A DNA stretch of 34,742 bases from Isosphaeraceae bacterium (GCA_025356435.1 JANXSY010000196.1:1-34742), one strand, 5' to 3'. Positions 7,563-15,871 are shown, numbered from the stretch's first letter. Made by a program: numbers and translations. Notes: generated from the letters alone by a model not told the origin.

Positions 7563-8137
7563 GGCGTGTTGATCTCCTTTGGGGCCTCGGAATCCATCCC
7601 CCGGCGCGGGAATGGACCGGGGCCTTGCCGAAAGATCAGCGCGTCGACTGAGTATCGGTTGATCGATAAGGGTGAGAGAATCACGACCAAGACGTAAGCG
7701 AGCATTCCCTGGTTGGGAAACAGCATGCTGAAGGGATTAAGTCCCATCGCGAACTGGTTCATCCCTTGCCCGTTTGCGGAACCCGAGACAAGCATGTACG
7801 TCGTGAGCAGGGGGGTGAGCAGCGAGAGGAGACAGGACAGAAACGCGACGATCGTCGTGAAGATCCCGAAAATAAGGCCGACGGCGAGGGCGAGTTCGAG
7901 ATAGGGAAGGGCCATGATAAGGCCCTCCATGCCCGGTGCCGTAACTGGGGTGCCGAATCCTGAATTGCCGAACGGGCTGCCGCGTCCACTTTTGGCGAAG
8001 ATGCCCATGAGGCCGCTGTTGAGCATCGTCAGCCCGACCGAAATTCGGGCGAAGCAGGCGAGGGCGGGGAGCAGCTTCGTTATCTGTCCCTCGCGGTTAT
8101 AGGCCGACAACTGATCCATCAGGGTGGACGTGCTCAT
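7559..8137 (-). CDS. DoxX-like integral membrane protein
   Basis: 192 residues from ATG 8137. Four hydrophobic segments: one around ACFARISVGLTMLNSGLMGI, a second from LIMALPYLELALAVGLIFGI, a third at VAFLSCLLSLLTPLLTTYML, and a fourth at GMLAYVLVVILSPL, ending in a polar tail. The arrangement and the fragment LPYLELALAVGL.FG resemble DoxX/DoxD-type quinone-linked or orphan membrane proteins, but the match is loose and no redox motif is visible. I prefer ATG 8137 because GGGAG lies 9 bases before it; an ATG at 8176 would overlap the coaD end by 11 bases and add 13 residues. It is the last gene of the bioF-aminotransferase-coaD run. Confidence 0.65.
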   Translation of the reverse strand: MSTSTLMDQLSAYNREGQITKLLPALACFARISVGLTMLNSGLMGIFAKSGRGSPFGNSGFGTPVTAPGMEGLIMALPYLELALAVGLIFGIFTTIVAFLSCLLSLLTPLLTTYMLVSGSANGQGMNQFAMGLNPFSMLFPNQGMLAYVLVVILSPLSINRYSVDALIFRQGPGPFPRRGMDSEAPKEINTP

Positions 8138-8165
8138 CGACGTGATCTCCCGGGTGACGGGGTCT

Positions 8166-8675
8166 TTAGCGACCATTCGCGCGCATTTTTTCCATGATCG
8201 GTCCGATCAATTCGGTGGGGACAAATCGGTCGAGTGCGCTTGAGCCGCCGAACTGAGCCACCTGCTTGATGAGGCTGCTCGAAACGTGAGAATACTCGCC
8301 GTCAGCCATCAGGAATACGGTCTCGACGCCGGGGTCGAGGCGATTGTTCGTGAGAGTCATGCTGAACTCATATTCCATGTCGGAGAGCGTGCGGAGGCCT
8401 CGGAGGATGATCTTGGCACCGATCTGCCGGACGAAATGGACCGTCAGGCCCTCAAACGCCTCGACCTCGACGTTCTCGTACGGTTCGACAACCTCCCTCG
8501 CCAGCGCCACGCGTTCTTCGATTGTGAAGAGTGATTGCTTGTTGGGATTGATGCCGATGCCGACGACCAGCCGGTCGAACAGAACGCGACCTCTGCGAAT
8601 CACGTCGAGATGTCCGAGCGTGAGCGGGTCGAATGTTCCGGTGAACACGGCGATCCGGGGTTCCAGAAGGCTCAT
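8166..8675 (-). CDS. coaD: Phosphopantetheine adenylyltransferase
   Basis: 169 residues, typical for CoaD. It converts 4'-phosphopantetheine and ATP to dephospho-CoA, the penultimate step of CoA synthesis, in the cytoplasm. The nucleotidyltransferase signature GTFDPLTLGH is at residues 13-22 (T/HxGH class), the substrate motif RGLRTLSDMEYEF at 92-104, and the second nucleotide motif YSHVSSSLIK at 128-137 (the family's ISSS/T loop). The ATG overlaps the stop of the upstream aminotransferase by one base (TGATG), so translation is likely coupled. The identification is secure. Confidence 0.95.
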   Translation of the reverse strand: MSLLEPRIAVFTGTFDPLTLGHLDVIRRGRVLFDRLVVGIGINPNKQSLFTIEERVALAREVVEPYENVEVEAFEGLTVHFVRQIGAKIILRGLRTLSDMEYEFSMTLTNNRLDPGVETVFLMADGEYSHVSSSLIKQVAQFGGSSALDRFVPTELIGPIMEKMRANGR

Positions 8676-9805
8676 CAGCCGATCTCCAGGGCCTCGGCAA
8701 GTCGCCCGAGGTCATCGTGATTCGTGTAAATATGAGGGCTGATCCTGACCCGGCCCCGCCTCGACGCGAGCGCGATCCCCTGCGAACGGAGTGTGCGGGC
8801 GAAGTGGTCGGGGTCAACTCCGTCCCGTTCGATCGCGACGATTCCTGAGAGGTCTCCGGGCCGATCCGAGCCGTAGACGCTCCAACCGGCGCTCCGCGCG
8901 ACCTCACGAACCGCCGAAGCGCGGTCGAGAATGCGCGCCGACACGGCCTCCGGACCAATCTCCAACAGGAGCTCAAGGCTCGCGCCCAGGGCGTTGAAGC
9001 CCGCCATGTTGAGCGAGCCTCCCTCCCAGCGCCCGGCGGTCGGTTTGAGATTCATTTCCAGGGTCGAAGAGTGATGAGAGTTGGTGACGCTGTGCCAGCC
9101 GACGCCGATCGGGTGGAGCCGCTCGATCCATTCGCGGCGAACATACAGAATTCCCGCCCCCTCGGGGCCGAGTAGCCACTTATGGCCGTCAGCCGCGAGG
9201 AAGTCGATGGGAGTTCTCGCGACGTCGATCGTGAACGGGCCGAGGCCCTGAATGGCGTCGACGAAGAAGGCGATTCCGCGATCCCGGCACAGACTGCCGA
9301 GTGCGTCGAGATCGTTATGAAAGCCCGAAGAGAACTCAACGTGGCTGATCGTCAGCATCCGAGTCGTCGAGTCGATCGCGGCGGCGATGTCGTCGATCTC
9401 AACCCGGCCTCCGCGGCTCGGGACGGTACGAAGTGAGACTCCGCGAGCGGCCAGATTCATCCACGGATAGAGATTGGACGGATATTCCTCGGCCGCTGTG
9501 ACCACGCTATCCCCCGCGCGCCAGGGGAAGCCCTCAGCCACGAGGCTGATGCCGTGTGTGGTGCTCGCCACAAAGGCGATTTCCTCGTGACTCGCCCCGA
9601 TCAGGCGGGCCGACTGCTCGCGGACGACGTCGATCCGCGCCTCCCAGTCGAGCCAGTGAACGATGCCGTTCCGCTCCTGGTCGTCAACCCACTCGCGGAG
9701 CCGGTCGCCGCAGCGACGGGGTAGGGGGGCGACGGTGGCGTGGTCGAAGTAGGCCCACCGCTCGGCGACGGGGAACTCGGCCCGGCGGATCGCATCCCAA
9801 TCCAT
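8675..9805 (-). CDS. Class V PLP-dependent aminotransferase (cysteine desulfurase-like fold)
   Basis: 376 residues. Fold type I, class V: STTHGISLVAEG (~81-92), FVDAIQGLGPFTID with Asp183 contacting the PLP pyridine nitrogen and Gln186, and the Schiff-base lysine K209 in AADGHKWLLGPEGAG. The C-terminus (RSQGIALASRRGRVRISPHIYTN) is the substrate carboxylate-binding end typical of the family. The flexible cysteine loop of true NifS/SufS desulfurases is not evident, so a non-desulfurase aminotransferase or lyase is more likely; the substrate cannot be read from sequence. It sits between bioF (45 bases upstream) and coaD (1-base overlap), suggesting co-expression with cofactor genes. Confidence 0.85.
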   Translation of the reverse strand: MDWDAIRRAEFPVAERWAYFDHATVAPLPRRCGDRLREWVDDQERNGIVHWLDWEARIDVVREQSARLIGASHEEIAFVASTTHGISLVAEGFPWRAGDSVVTAAEEYPSNLYPWMNLAARGVSLRTVPSRGGRVEIDDIAAAIDSTTRMLTISHVEFSSGFHNDLDALGSLCRDRGIAFFVDAIQGLGPFTIDVARTPIDFLAADGHKWLLGPEGAGILYVRREWIERLHPIGVGWHSVTNSHHSSTLEMNLKPTAGRWEGGSLNMAGFNALGASLELLLEIGPEAVSARILDRASAVREVARSAGWSVYGSDRPGDLSGIVAIERDGVDPDHFARTLRSQGIALASRRGRVRISPHIYTNHDDLGRLAEALEIG

Positions 9806-9850
9806 CGCACCGACTCCGAATCGCCCGTGAGTTTGCCTGGTTTCCGTATC

Positions 9851-10984
9851 CTACGCCCGGGCCTCGCGGAACGCCAGAATCAAGGCGTCGAGGTCAGAGT
9901 CGGAATGACGCGCCGAGACGCAGATCCGCAACCGAGCCGTACCCTCGGGGACAGTCGGAGGACGGATCGCCGGGACGAAGAACCCTCGCTCGATCAGGCG
10001 TTCCGAGAGCGAAAGGGCCGTAAGAGGTTCACCGATGATGACCGGGACGATCGGCCCGGTCGATTTTGGGACGTCGAAACCGAATGCGAAGAGGGCTGAT
10101 CGAAGCCGCTCTGCGTTCGCTCGGACACGCACCCGACGTTCGGGCTCGGTCCCGACGATTCGCAAGGCTTCGCGCGCGGCGGCAACGGTCGAGGCGGGTG
10201 AGGCGGTCGAGAAGATCAACGGCCGTGCGTGATTCGTCAGCCAGTCAACGAGCCGTCGCGACCCCGCCACGAATCCGCCGACTGATCCCAGTGCCTTTGA
10301 GAGCGTTCCGACCTTGATCGTTACCCGATTCGCGACGCCGCATTCGGACGCAGCCCCACGCCCGTCCGGTCCATACACGCCGGTCCCATGTGCCTCATCA
10401 ACCAACAGCATCGTCTGATATCGGTCGGCGAGTTCGGCAATTCGGTCGAGGGGCGCGAGGTCTCCATCCATGCTGAACACGCCGTCGGTAACGATCAAGG
10501 AACGGCGGAACCGGCCGGAATCGTTCGCGAGCAAGGCGGAGAGAGAGTCGACATCGGCGTGGGGATAGACCCGGATCGTCGCGCCTGAGATCCTCGAACC
10601 GTCGATCAGGCATGCGTGATTGAGGCGGTCGGAATAGATCACGTCAGGCTTACTGACCAGGGCAGCGATCGTGCCGACATTGGCCGCATAGCCGGATGGA
10701 AAGAGGACGGCAGCCTCGACCTGCTCGAAGTCGGCGAGGTCGCGAGCGAGGACTTCATGCTCTGCAGTCCACCCTGAGACGAGCGGCGACGCCCCCGCAC
10801 CCCAACCGTGCCGCTCTGCAGCCTCGATAGCCGCCTTGATCACTCTCGGGTCGCTGGCAAGGCCGAGATAGTCATTGGAAGCGAAGTTGCGCAGGCCGGG
10901 GACAGGCGTCCGCAGCCTTCGGTTCAGGCCGCGGCCATTCCACTCGGCAGATTCGGCGTCGATCCAGGCCAAGGAATCCGACAT
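9851..10984 (-). CDS. bioF: 8-amino-7-oxononanoate synthase
   Basis: 377 residues. It condenses pimeloyl-ACP/CoA with L-alanine, using PLP, to give 8-amino-7-oxononanoate in biotin synthesis. Alpha-oxoamine synthase features: FASNDYLGLASDP (~34-46), GAGASPLVSGWTAEHEVLA (~62-80), FPSGYAANVG (~95-104), SDRLNHACLIDGSR (~118-131), LLVDEAHGTGVYGP (~193-206) and the PLP lysine K230 in GTLSKALGSVGG. The C-terminus has AIRPPTVPEGTARLR. Related enzymes (KBL, ALAS, SPT) share these motifs; bioB in the same window makes BioF the best call. No clear Shine-Dalgarno precedes ATG 10984. The gene starts just after the tRNA-Leu terminator, so a promoter must lie in the short gap or transcripts read through. 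Confidence 0.87.
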   Translation of the reverse strand: MSDSLAWIDAESAEWNGRGLNRRLRTPVPGLRNFASNDYLGLASDPRVIKAAIEAAERHGWGAGASPLVSGWTAEHEVLARDLADFEQVEAAVLFPSGYAANVGTIAALVSKPDVIYSDRLNHACLIDGSRISGATIRVYPHADVDSLSALLANDSGRFRRSLIVTDGVFSMDGDLAPLDRIAELADRYQTMLLVDEAHGTGVYGPDGRGAASECGVANRVTIKVGTLSKALGSVGGFVAGSRRLVDWLTNHARPLIFSTASPASTVAAAREALRIVGTEPERRVRVRANAERLRSALFAFGFDVPKSTGPIVPVIIGEPLTALSLSERLIERGFFVPAIRPPTVPEGTARLRICVSARHSDSDLDALILAFREARA

Positions 10985-11012
10985 GGGACGCGACTCATTG
11001 AGGAGTGCGCAT

Positions 11013-11046
11013 AAAAAAAGGGTTACGTCGTTTGACGTAACCCTTT
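11013..11046 (-). terminator. Rho-independent terminator of tRNA-Leu
   Basis: A perfect 13-bp stem: AAAGGGTTACGTC (11017-11029) and GACGTAACCCTTT (11034-11046) with a 4-base loop. On the minus strand the hairpin runs straight into seven T residues (A at 11013-11019 on the plus strand). It begins 13 bases after the tRNA 3' end. Confidence 0.93.
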
Positions 11047-11058
11047 GATCGAGATCAG

Positions 11059-11144
11059 TGCCGGAGACAGGACTTGAACCTGCACGGGAGTAAACTCCCT
11101 CTAGCCCCTCAAGCTAGCGCGTCTGCCAATTCCGCCACTCCGGC
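11059..11144 (-). tRNA. tRNA-Leu, anticodon GAG
   Basis: 86 bases with a full cloverleaf. Acceptor GCCGGAG/CTCCGGC plus discriminator A; D-arm region with GGCAGACGC; anticodon stem CTAGC/GCTAG around the loop TTGAGGG, giving anticodon GAG (11108-11110 on the plus strand), which reads CUC and CUU. A long class II variable arm (GGGAGTTTACTCCC) fits Leu. The T-loop is TTCAAGT. The 3' CCA is not encoded (CTG follows the discriminator), so CCA is added by an enzyme. Confidence 0.97.
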
Positions 11145-11177
11145 GAGGGGTCTCGACTTGTTAGGGCCGAGAAGAGG

Positions 11178-11205
11178 ATCATACCGTGGAACGGCGGAAT
11201 GTCAA
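11178..11205 (-). promoter_or_regulatory. Promoter of tRNA-Leu
   Basis: On the minus strand, TTGACA (11200-11205) and TATGAT (11178-11183) with a 16-base spacer. The expected start near 11171 is about 27 bases before the tRNA 5' end. This is one of the best promoter matches in the window. Confidence 0.8.
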
Positions 11206-11348
11206 GCTTTCGGTGCGATCGATCCGTCGGCCGTCACAATGCTTTCAAGACAAAGGGTCATCCCGACCGATCGAAAGGCCATGACCTGGCTCTCAAATGA
11301 CCCTGCGGAGGGTCGCGCCGGTCGCGGTCATTGGTGGGAAACGCGAGG

Positions 11349-13214
11349 ATGCACGACGAGGCTGCTTGCATCCCTCGACCGACGCGATGTCTGCGTTGGA
11401 CGATTGGACTAATTCTGCTCACCGCCAACATGGTCGCGGCGGGTGTTGGTGAGGCGAACTTCGGCGTGAGACCGATCGCCGTCCGCGAGGGGCGAGCGTC
11501 TTTTGACCTGACAACGCCCCATCCCGGCTCGAAGTGGTTGGTGACTGTCTCGGCGCTCGCTCGCATCCCGGGGCCGTTTGACATCACGCTGAACGCAAAA
11601 TCTATCCCGATCGCAGCGGCCCGCGCGTTGCCGATCGCCGTTGAGTCGGCCTCACGCCCAACGCGTAACGACCAGTTATCACCTCCATCTCAAGTCAGCG
11701 TGACCGATCGCCCGGCTTGGCCGACTCGGGTGTTTCACCTTCTCGTTCGCGACGGCGACTACACCAGCGCAGGCAATTATCTGGGCATCGAGGCGAAGCT
11801 GGCGGCGGTTGGACGAAGGGTGCAGGTCTATGTCGACAGTCGCGACATCGCCGAGGTCGATCCCGCGCTGCTTCGTGAAGTCGTCGCGACATTCGACGAC
11901 CGGATTTATCCGCTAGCCGCCACGCGATTCGGGCCGGCGATCGACGTCGACAGCGACGGCCGGTTTACGATCTTCCTCACGAGCTGGCTCGACCGGCTTG
12001 CGGGGGGCCGGATCAAGGTTGATGGCTTCGTCAGGGGGGCCGACTATGACCTCGAACTTGGCGAGCCGTTCGGCAACCGCTGCGACATGATGTATCTGAG
12101 CACATCGTTGCGGCCCGGAGCCCACCTCAAGACGGTCATGGCGCACGAATATACCCACGCGGTCCGCTTCAGCCGAAGGGCGTTTCCGAGAGGTCGAGAC
12201 GGCCGGCTGAAGTCGGAAGAGGAAGGCTGGCTCGACGAAGGACTGGCCCACCTGGTCGAAGACCTGCACGGCTTTTCCCGGTCGAATCTCGACTATCGCG
12301 TGAGTGCGTTCCTCTCCCGTCCCGAGAAGTATCGGCTGATCGTCGAAGACTATTACGCTGCCGACCTCTTTCGCAGCCACGGGAATCGAGGCGGGACTTA
12401 TCTCTTCCTGCGGTGGTGCGTCGATCGGCATGGCGAGGCGGTACTTGACCGGATGATCCGTTCGCCACTGCGAGGGGTCGAAAATCTCGAAGCGGCGACC
12501 GGGAGGCCGTTTTCCGCCCTCTATCGCGAGTGGACGACCGCTCTCTTTCTAAGCGGGCTGGACCCTGTCGCGGATTCGGGTGGGGCCGGTCCCTTTCGGT
12601 CGCTCGACCTGCGCGGATCGATCGAGGAGTGGATTCTTGCTGGCCCCCGATACGCCCGAGTCAAGCCTGACGGGCTTATCGACTCGTGGTCGGCGGTGGG
12701 CACTTCAACCCATTTCGCTGTGCTTGACGGCTCGGAGTCGGGTGCTGTGCGTGTCGAGGTGGTCGGGCCGCCGAATGCCGATCTCCAGGTGACGGTCGTC
12801 CCGCTTCCTGACAACCTTGGAGGTCTCGATCTCGATGTCCGACCGCACACCGGCCCCGATGGCGCGGTCTCGGTACGGGCGAAGGTCTCGTCACAGGGGG
12901 CTTCAACTGTCAGGCTCGGCGCGATCGCGTGGGAGCCGCTCGTCCCGGCCGCCGACGCCCGGGGTAGCCTGTTTCGTCGTTCCGACCTCGACATGATCGG
13001 TATTGCACGACGGTTCGGGACGTCGGCCCTCGCAGTGGGCGGGCGATTGAACTCGCGGCCGATCCGTCTCGACGGCGTGAGGCGTGGAGACGGCCCGCTC
13101 GTCTTCAAGGTCGTCGGGACCGACGAGGGAGGACGGCGCGTCTCGGCATGGGCTGAGGTTGAGGTCTCGGCGGATGACTCCTCCGGCACCGACGACGGAC
13201 CCGCGGGCCAGTAA
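11349..13214 (+). CDS. Secreted zinc metalloprotease with HEXXH motif (M30/M6-like)
   Basis: 621 residues from ATG 11349. A hydrophobic segment (WTIGLILLTANMVAAG, ~17-32) acts as signal peptide or anchor. The catalytic core has H266-E-Y-T-H270 (MAHEYTHAVRF) and, 27 residues on, WLDEGLAHLVED with E297 and a following H301, which would complete the zinc site as in hyicolysin-type (M30) and related gluzincins. Just before lies a calcium-like DVDSDGRFTIFL segment (~199-210), also seen in such proteases. The C-terminal 250 residues are beta-rich (repeated V-x-V strands) and may be a processing or binding domain. I cannot place it with certainty in one MEROPS family. TTG 11331 is an alternative start. 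It is followed by the PycTM-like pair after 70 bases. Confidence 0.75.
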   Translation: MHDEAACIPRPTRCLRWTIGLILLTANMVAAGVGEANFGVRPIAVREGRASFDLTTPHPGSKWLVTVSALARIPGPFDITLNAKSIPIAAARALPIAVESASRPTRNDQLSPPSQVSVTDRPAWPTRVFHLLVRDGDYTSAGNYLGIEAKLAAVGRRVQVYVDSRDIAEVDPALLREVVATFDDRIYPLAATRFGPAIDVDSDGRFTIFLTSWLDRLAGGRIKVDGFVRGADYDLELGEPFGNRCDMMYLSTSLRPGAHLKTVMAHEYTHAVRFSRRAFPRGRDGRLKSEEEGWLDEGLAHLVEDLHGFSRSNLDYRVSAFLSRPEKYRLIVEDYYAADLFRSHGNRGGTYLFLRWCVDRHGEAVLDRMIRSPLRGVENLEAATGRPFSALYREWTTALFLSGLDPVADSGGAGPFRSLDLRGSIEEWILAGPRYARVKPDGLIDSWSAVGTSTHFAVLDGSESGAVRVEVVGPPNADLQVTVVPLPDNLGGLDLDVRPHTGPDGAVSVRAKVSSQGASTVRLGAIAWEPLVPAADARGSLFRRSDLDMIGIARRFGTSALAVGGRLNSRPIRLDGVRRGDGPLVFKVVGTDEGGRRVSAWAEVEVSADDSSGTDDGPAGQ

Positions 13215-13284
13215 TCCGGCTCGCTTCGGGGCGATCGAATCGTTATCCTCAGTTCGATGACGCCCATGCCCAGGAGTCCCTCCA

Positions 13285-13857
13285 TTGAAGCTCAGCCTCC
13301 CCTCGGAGTTATCCGACCCGGTCTTGCCTCACCTTCCCGCGATGCCCCACCGGCTCGACGCGGCGGCGACCCTCGCGTTTCTGACCCCGCTCCAGGAACA
13401 TCCTCCCGCCGCTGACGCCAAGGCGGGAGCCTTGCTCACCGTCGTCGGCTTGATGTTCACTCTGCTGACGGGAACCTCAAAATATTTGATCGCAGTCGTC
13501 GCGCGTGGGGATTTTCAGACAGTGATCCTCGGCGTGGCACTCGCGGGCTTCGGCATCCTGTCTCTATTGACTGTGATCGAGGCGTTCCGGACGATCTCGC
13601 CGCGATTTCCCGCCGCGCCACCGAGCCTGGCGTTCTTCGCCGACATCGCTCGTCTGCAACGAGACGACTACATCCAGAAGGTTGAGGCGATGACTCCAGA
13701 CGAGGCGCTCGAGCAGATGCTGAGATATAACCACACACTCTCAGGGATCTGCGTCCAGAAATTCGGCCGGCTCCGCAAGGCGCTTCACTACTGCCGACCG
13801 GCCTTCGGTTGCTGGCTCGTCGCGATGATCCTGACCTCGTTGCGGATGGTGTTCTGA
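13285..13857 (+). CDS. PycTM-like (Pycsar effector family) membrane protein, copy A
   Basis: 190 residues. Layout: N-terminal segment LAFLTPLQEHPPAADAKAGA (30-49), hydrophobic helices at about 50-71 and 79-100, a soluble helical part with SLAFFADIARLQRDDYI (114-130) and KFGRLRKALHYCRPAF (159-174), then a last hydrophobic segment 175-190. The order 'ADxKA + two helices + FFxDIA...Y + KxxxLRxA + helix' is the pattern of the PycTM/DUF5706-type effectors of Pycsar anti-phage systems, which disrupt the inner membrane on binding cCMP or cUMP. This is recognition from memory of the family, not a search. The start is TTG 13285, with AGGAG 8 bases before it; ATG 13342 is an in-frame alternative that still keeps the ADxKA motif. 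A paralog follows after 2 bases. No cyclase gene is present in this window. Confidence 0.7.
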   Translation: MKLSLPSELSDPVLPHLPAMPHRLDAAATLAFLTPLQEHPPAADAKAGALLTVVGLMFTLLTGTSKYLIAVVARGDFQTVILGVALAGFGILSLLTVIEAFRTISPRFPAAPPSLAFFADIARLQRDDYIQKVEAMTPDEALEQMLRYNHTLSGICVQKFGRLRKALHYCRPAFGCWLVAMILTSLRMVF

Positions 13858-13859
13858 CC

Positions 13860-14540
13860 ATGACCACGACCGACCTCGCCGCCGAGGATCGATTCCAGAA
13901 TACGGATGCGTTGCTCGGCGCGACCCGCCTGGCCTTCTTCACGCCGATCCGCAACTATCCGTCCCTGGCCGACAGCAAGGCGAAGTCGATCCTTGCGGCA
14001 GACGGCCTGATGATCAGCGTCTTCCTGATCTATCACGACCGTCTGGTCATGCTGCTTCATAATGACTACCTCGGCGTGGTCTTCCTGATCTTGACCCTTC
14101 TCGCCTCGTTTTCGTGCTTGCTACTGATCGGCGGCTTTTGCGCCTACATCGCCCTGACCATGCCAATCCCTCCGATGCCCGAGTCGCTTGCGTTCTTCCC
14201 CGAGATCGCGCGACTCAGCCTCGACGAGTACCGGTCGAAGATCACTGTGCTGACCCACCGGCAAGTTGTCCACAAGATCTTGATCTACAACTATAGTCTG
14301 GCCACCCTCTGCGCTCGGAAGTTTGCCCTCCTTCGTCGCGCGATGGCTTGCGTGCGGGCGCAATTCTTTCTCTGGCTGGTGATTACGCTCGTCGCCGCGT
14401 TCGCGGGAAAGGTTGATCCGAAGTCTCCCGACAAGGACAATTCGCCTCCTCGGGTCGACAGGAAAGCCCGGGTGACACATTCGCGGCTGTCGCTCGATGC
14501 CCCAACCGTCGTCGCGAAGGGGCCTGCGACGGACGAATGA
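13860..14540 (+). CDS. PycTM-like (Pycsar effector family) membrane protein, copy B
   Basis: 226 residues, starting at ATG 13860, 2 bases after the stop of copy A, so translation is surely coupled. It shares the same blocks: LAFFTPIRNYPSLADSKAKS (24-43), helices about 44-57 and 71-98, SLAFFPEIARLSLDEY (109-124), KFALLRRAMA (154-163) and a membrane segment 168-183. Unlike copy A it has a 43-residue polar, probably disordered cytoplasmic tail (PKSPDKDNSPPRVDRK and on). The two copies have clearly diverged outside the blocks, so this is an old duplication or two subunits of one complex. The function suggested by family is membrane disruption triggered by a cyclic pyrimidine nucleotide; an unrelated membrane role is possible because no cyclase is adjacent. 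Confidence 0.7.
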   Translation: MTTTDLAAEDRFQNTDALLGATRLAFFTPIRNYPSLADSKAKSILAADGLMISVFLIYHDRLVMLLHNDYLGVVFLILTLLASFSCLLLIGGFCAYIALTMPIPPMPESLAFFPEIARLSLDEYRSKITVLTHRQVVHKILIYNYSLATLCARKFALLRRAMACVRAQFFLWLVITLVAAFAGKVDPKSPDKDNSPPRVDRKARVTHSRLSLDAPTVVAKGPATDE

Positions 14541-14904
14541 GTCTCGGATGGGGGGTTAACCCCGAAAAACGGGGCGGGCTTCGTCGTCAGATTGGTCTGA
14601 ATTTCGACCGTATTCATGGTGCGGGATGCGGACGGTGAGTCCCCAGAAAGTGGCGTTGACAGGTCGGGAAGACTCTCCGATAGTGACGCCCCGAAGGGCC
14701 TATGTTGGGTGACCACCGCCTTGACAGGAGGTTGCCCGCCCGACGCCGAGGATGGAGTCCTCCGCGACACGCACCGGGGATCGAGACGCGAAGACGGGAA
14801 TTCGACACCGAGATCGCCTCGACCCTCATTGAACGGACATCAAGGACCGCAGTCCGGTCGCGACGACAACGTCGCGTCTGGAGCAACCAAGGATGGGGCT
14901 CACC
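14541..14904. other. Intergenic region before the sugar-nucleotide cluster
   Basis: 364 bases without a credible gene. It contains GGGGTTAACCCC next to CCCCG-AAAAA-CGGGG (about 14554-14578), a small hairpin not followed by T residues, and a promoter candidate at 14656-14684. Nothing else stands out. Confidence 0.5.
14656..14684 (+). promoter_or_regulatory. Probable promoter of the sugar-nucleotide cluster
   Basis: TTGACA (14656-14661) and GATAGT (14679-14684) with the ideal 17-base spacer. Transcription would start near 14691, leaving a leader of about 215 bases before the epimerase start. Confidence 0.45.
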
Positions 14905-15834
14905 ATGCGAATTCTCGTCACCGGCGGCGCCGGTTATGTCGGCTCGACGCTTGTTCCAATGCTCCTTGAGCAAGGCCATCGCGTCCGGGTCTACGACTCG
15001 CTCAAGTTCGGCGGCCAGGGACTTCTGCCCTGTTGCCAGAACCGCTTCTTCGAGCTGATGAAGGGCGACGTCTGCGACGCCGCTGGGGTGGCCAAGGCCG
15101 TTGAAGGGATGGACGCAATCGTCCACCTTGCCGCGATCGTCGGCTATCCCGCCTGCAAGAAAGAACCGCAGGTCGCGACGAACACCAACGTCGAGGGTAC
15201 CCGCACGGTCCTCGACGCCCGCAAGGCCGACCAGAAATTCATCTTCGCTTCGACCGGGAGCATCTATGGCTCCATCCCCGACTACATCTGCAACGAAGAC
15301 AGCCCCCGCTCGCCGATCACGCTCTACGGCGAGACCAAGGCGTCGGCTGAAGAACTCACCTTGAGCGCCGGCAACTCGATCGCCTATCGCTACGCCACAG
15401 CCTTCGGCGTGTCGAACCGAATGCGGCTCGACCTGATGCCGAACGACTTCACCTACCAGGCTGTCAAGAACAAGAGCTTGATCGTCTACGAGGGCGGCTT
15501 CAAGCGGACCTTCGTCCACGTCCGCGACATGGCCCGCTCGATCATGTTCGCGCTCGACAAGTGGGACACGATCAAAGACGACGTGTACAACGTCGGCCAT
15601 GAGTCAATGAACTTCACGAAGGAAGACGTCGCTCGGACGATCCTCAAGCACGTCAACTATTACCTCCACTTCGCCGAAGTTGGCACCGATGCTGACCAGA
15701 GGAACTACGAGGTCTCCTACGAGAAGATCCGGGCCAAGGGCTTCGAGACGACGATCGACCTCGACCAAGGCATCGCCGAACTCGTCCGGGCCGCGCAGCT
15801 GATCGAGTTCCAGAACCCATACGCGAACGTCTGA
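14905..15834 (+). CDS. NAD-dependent sugar-nucleotide epimerase/dehydratase (extended SDR)
   Basis: 309 residues. Rossmann motif ILVTGGAGYVGSTLV (GxxGxxG at 7-13), acid at the end of strand 2 (VYDSLKFG), VHLAAIVGYPA (~73-83), catalytic Ser in ASTGSIYG (~115-122) and Y141-x-x-x-K145 in YGETKAS, then RYATAFGVSNRMRLDLMPN (substrate loop). This is the NAD(P)-dependent epimerase/dehydratase family acting on nucleotide-activated sugars; the exact sugar is not readable. The start is ATG 14905, with GATGGGG just before it; ATG 14893 would add MGLT. With the next two genes it forms a glycan-precursor and transfer cluster, separated from the second SDR gene by 144 bases with two hairpins. Confidence 0.9.
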   Translation: MRILVTGGAGYVGSTLVPMLLEQGHRVRVYDSLKFGGQGLLPCCQNRFFELMKGDVCDAAGVAKAVEGMDAIVHLAAIVGYPACKKEPQVATNTNVEGTRTVLDARKADQKFIFASTGSIYGSIPDYICNEDSPRSPITLYGETKASAEELTLSAGNSIAYRYATAFGVSNRMRLDLMPNDFTYQAVKNKSLIVYEGGFKRTFVHVRDMARSIMFALDKWDTIKDDVYNVGHESMNFTKEDVARTILKHVNYYLHFAEVGTDADQRNYEVSYEKIRAKGFETTIDLDQGIAELVRAAQLIEFQNPYANV

Positions 15835-15871
15835 TCGGGGACAGAACGTCCCTCTTACGGTTGCTGTGCAG

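Noticed and set aside
8675..9805. Cysteine desulfurase (NifS/IscS) call for the class V enzyme
   Set aside because: PLP-binding motifs fit the class, but the active-site cysteine loop near the C-terminal third is not evident.
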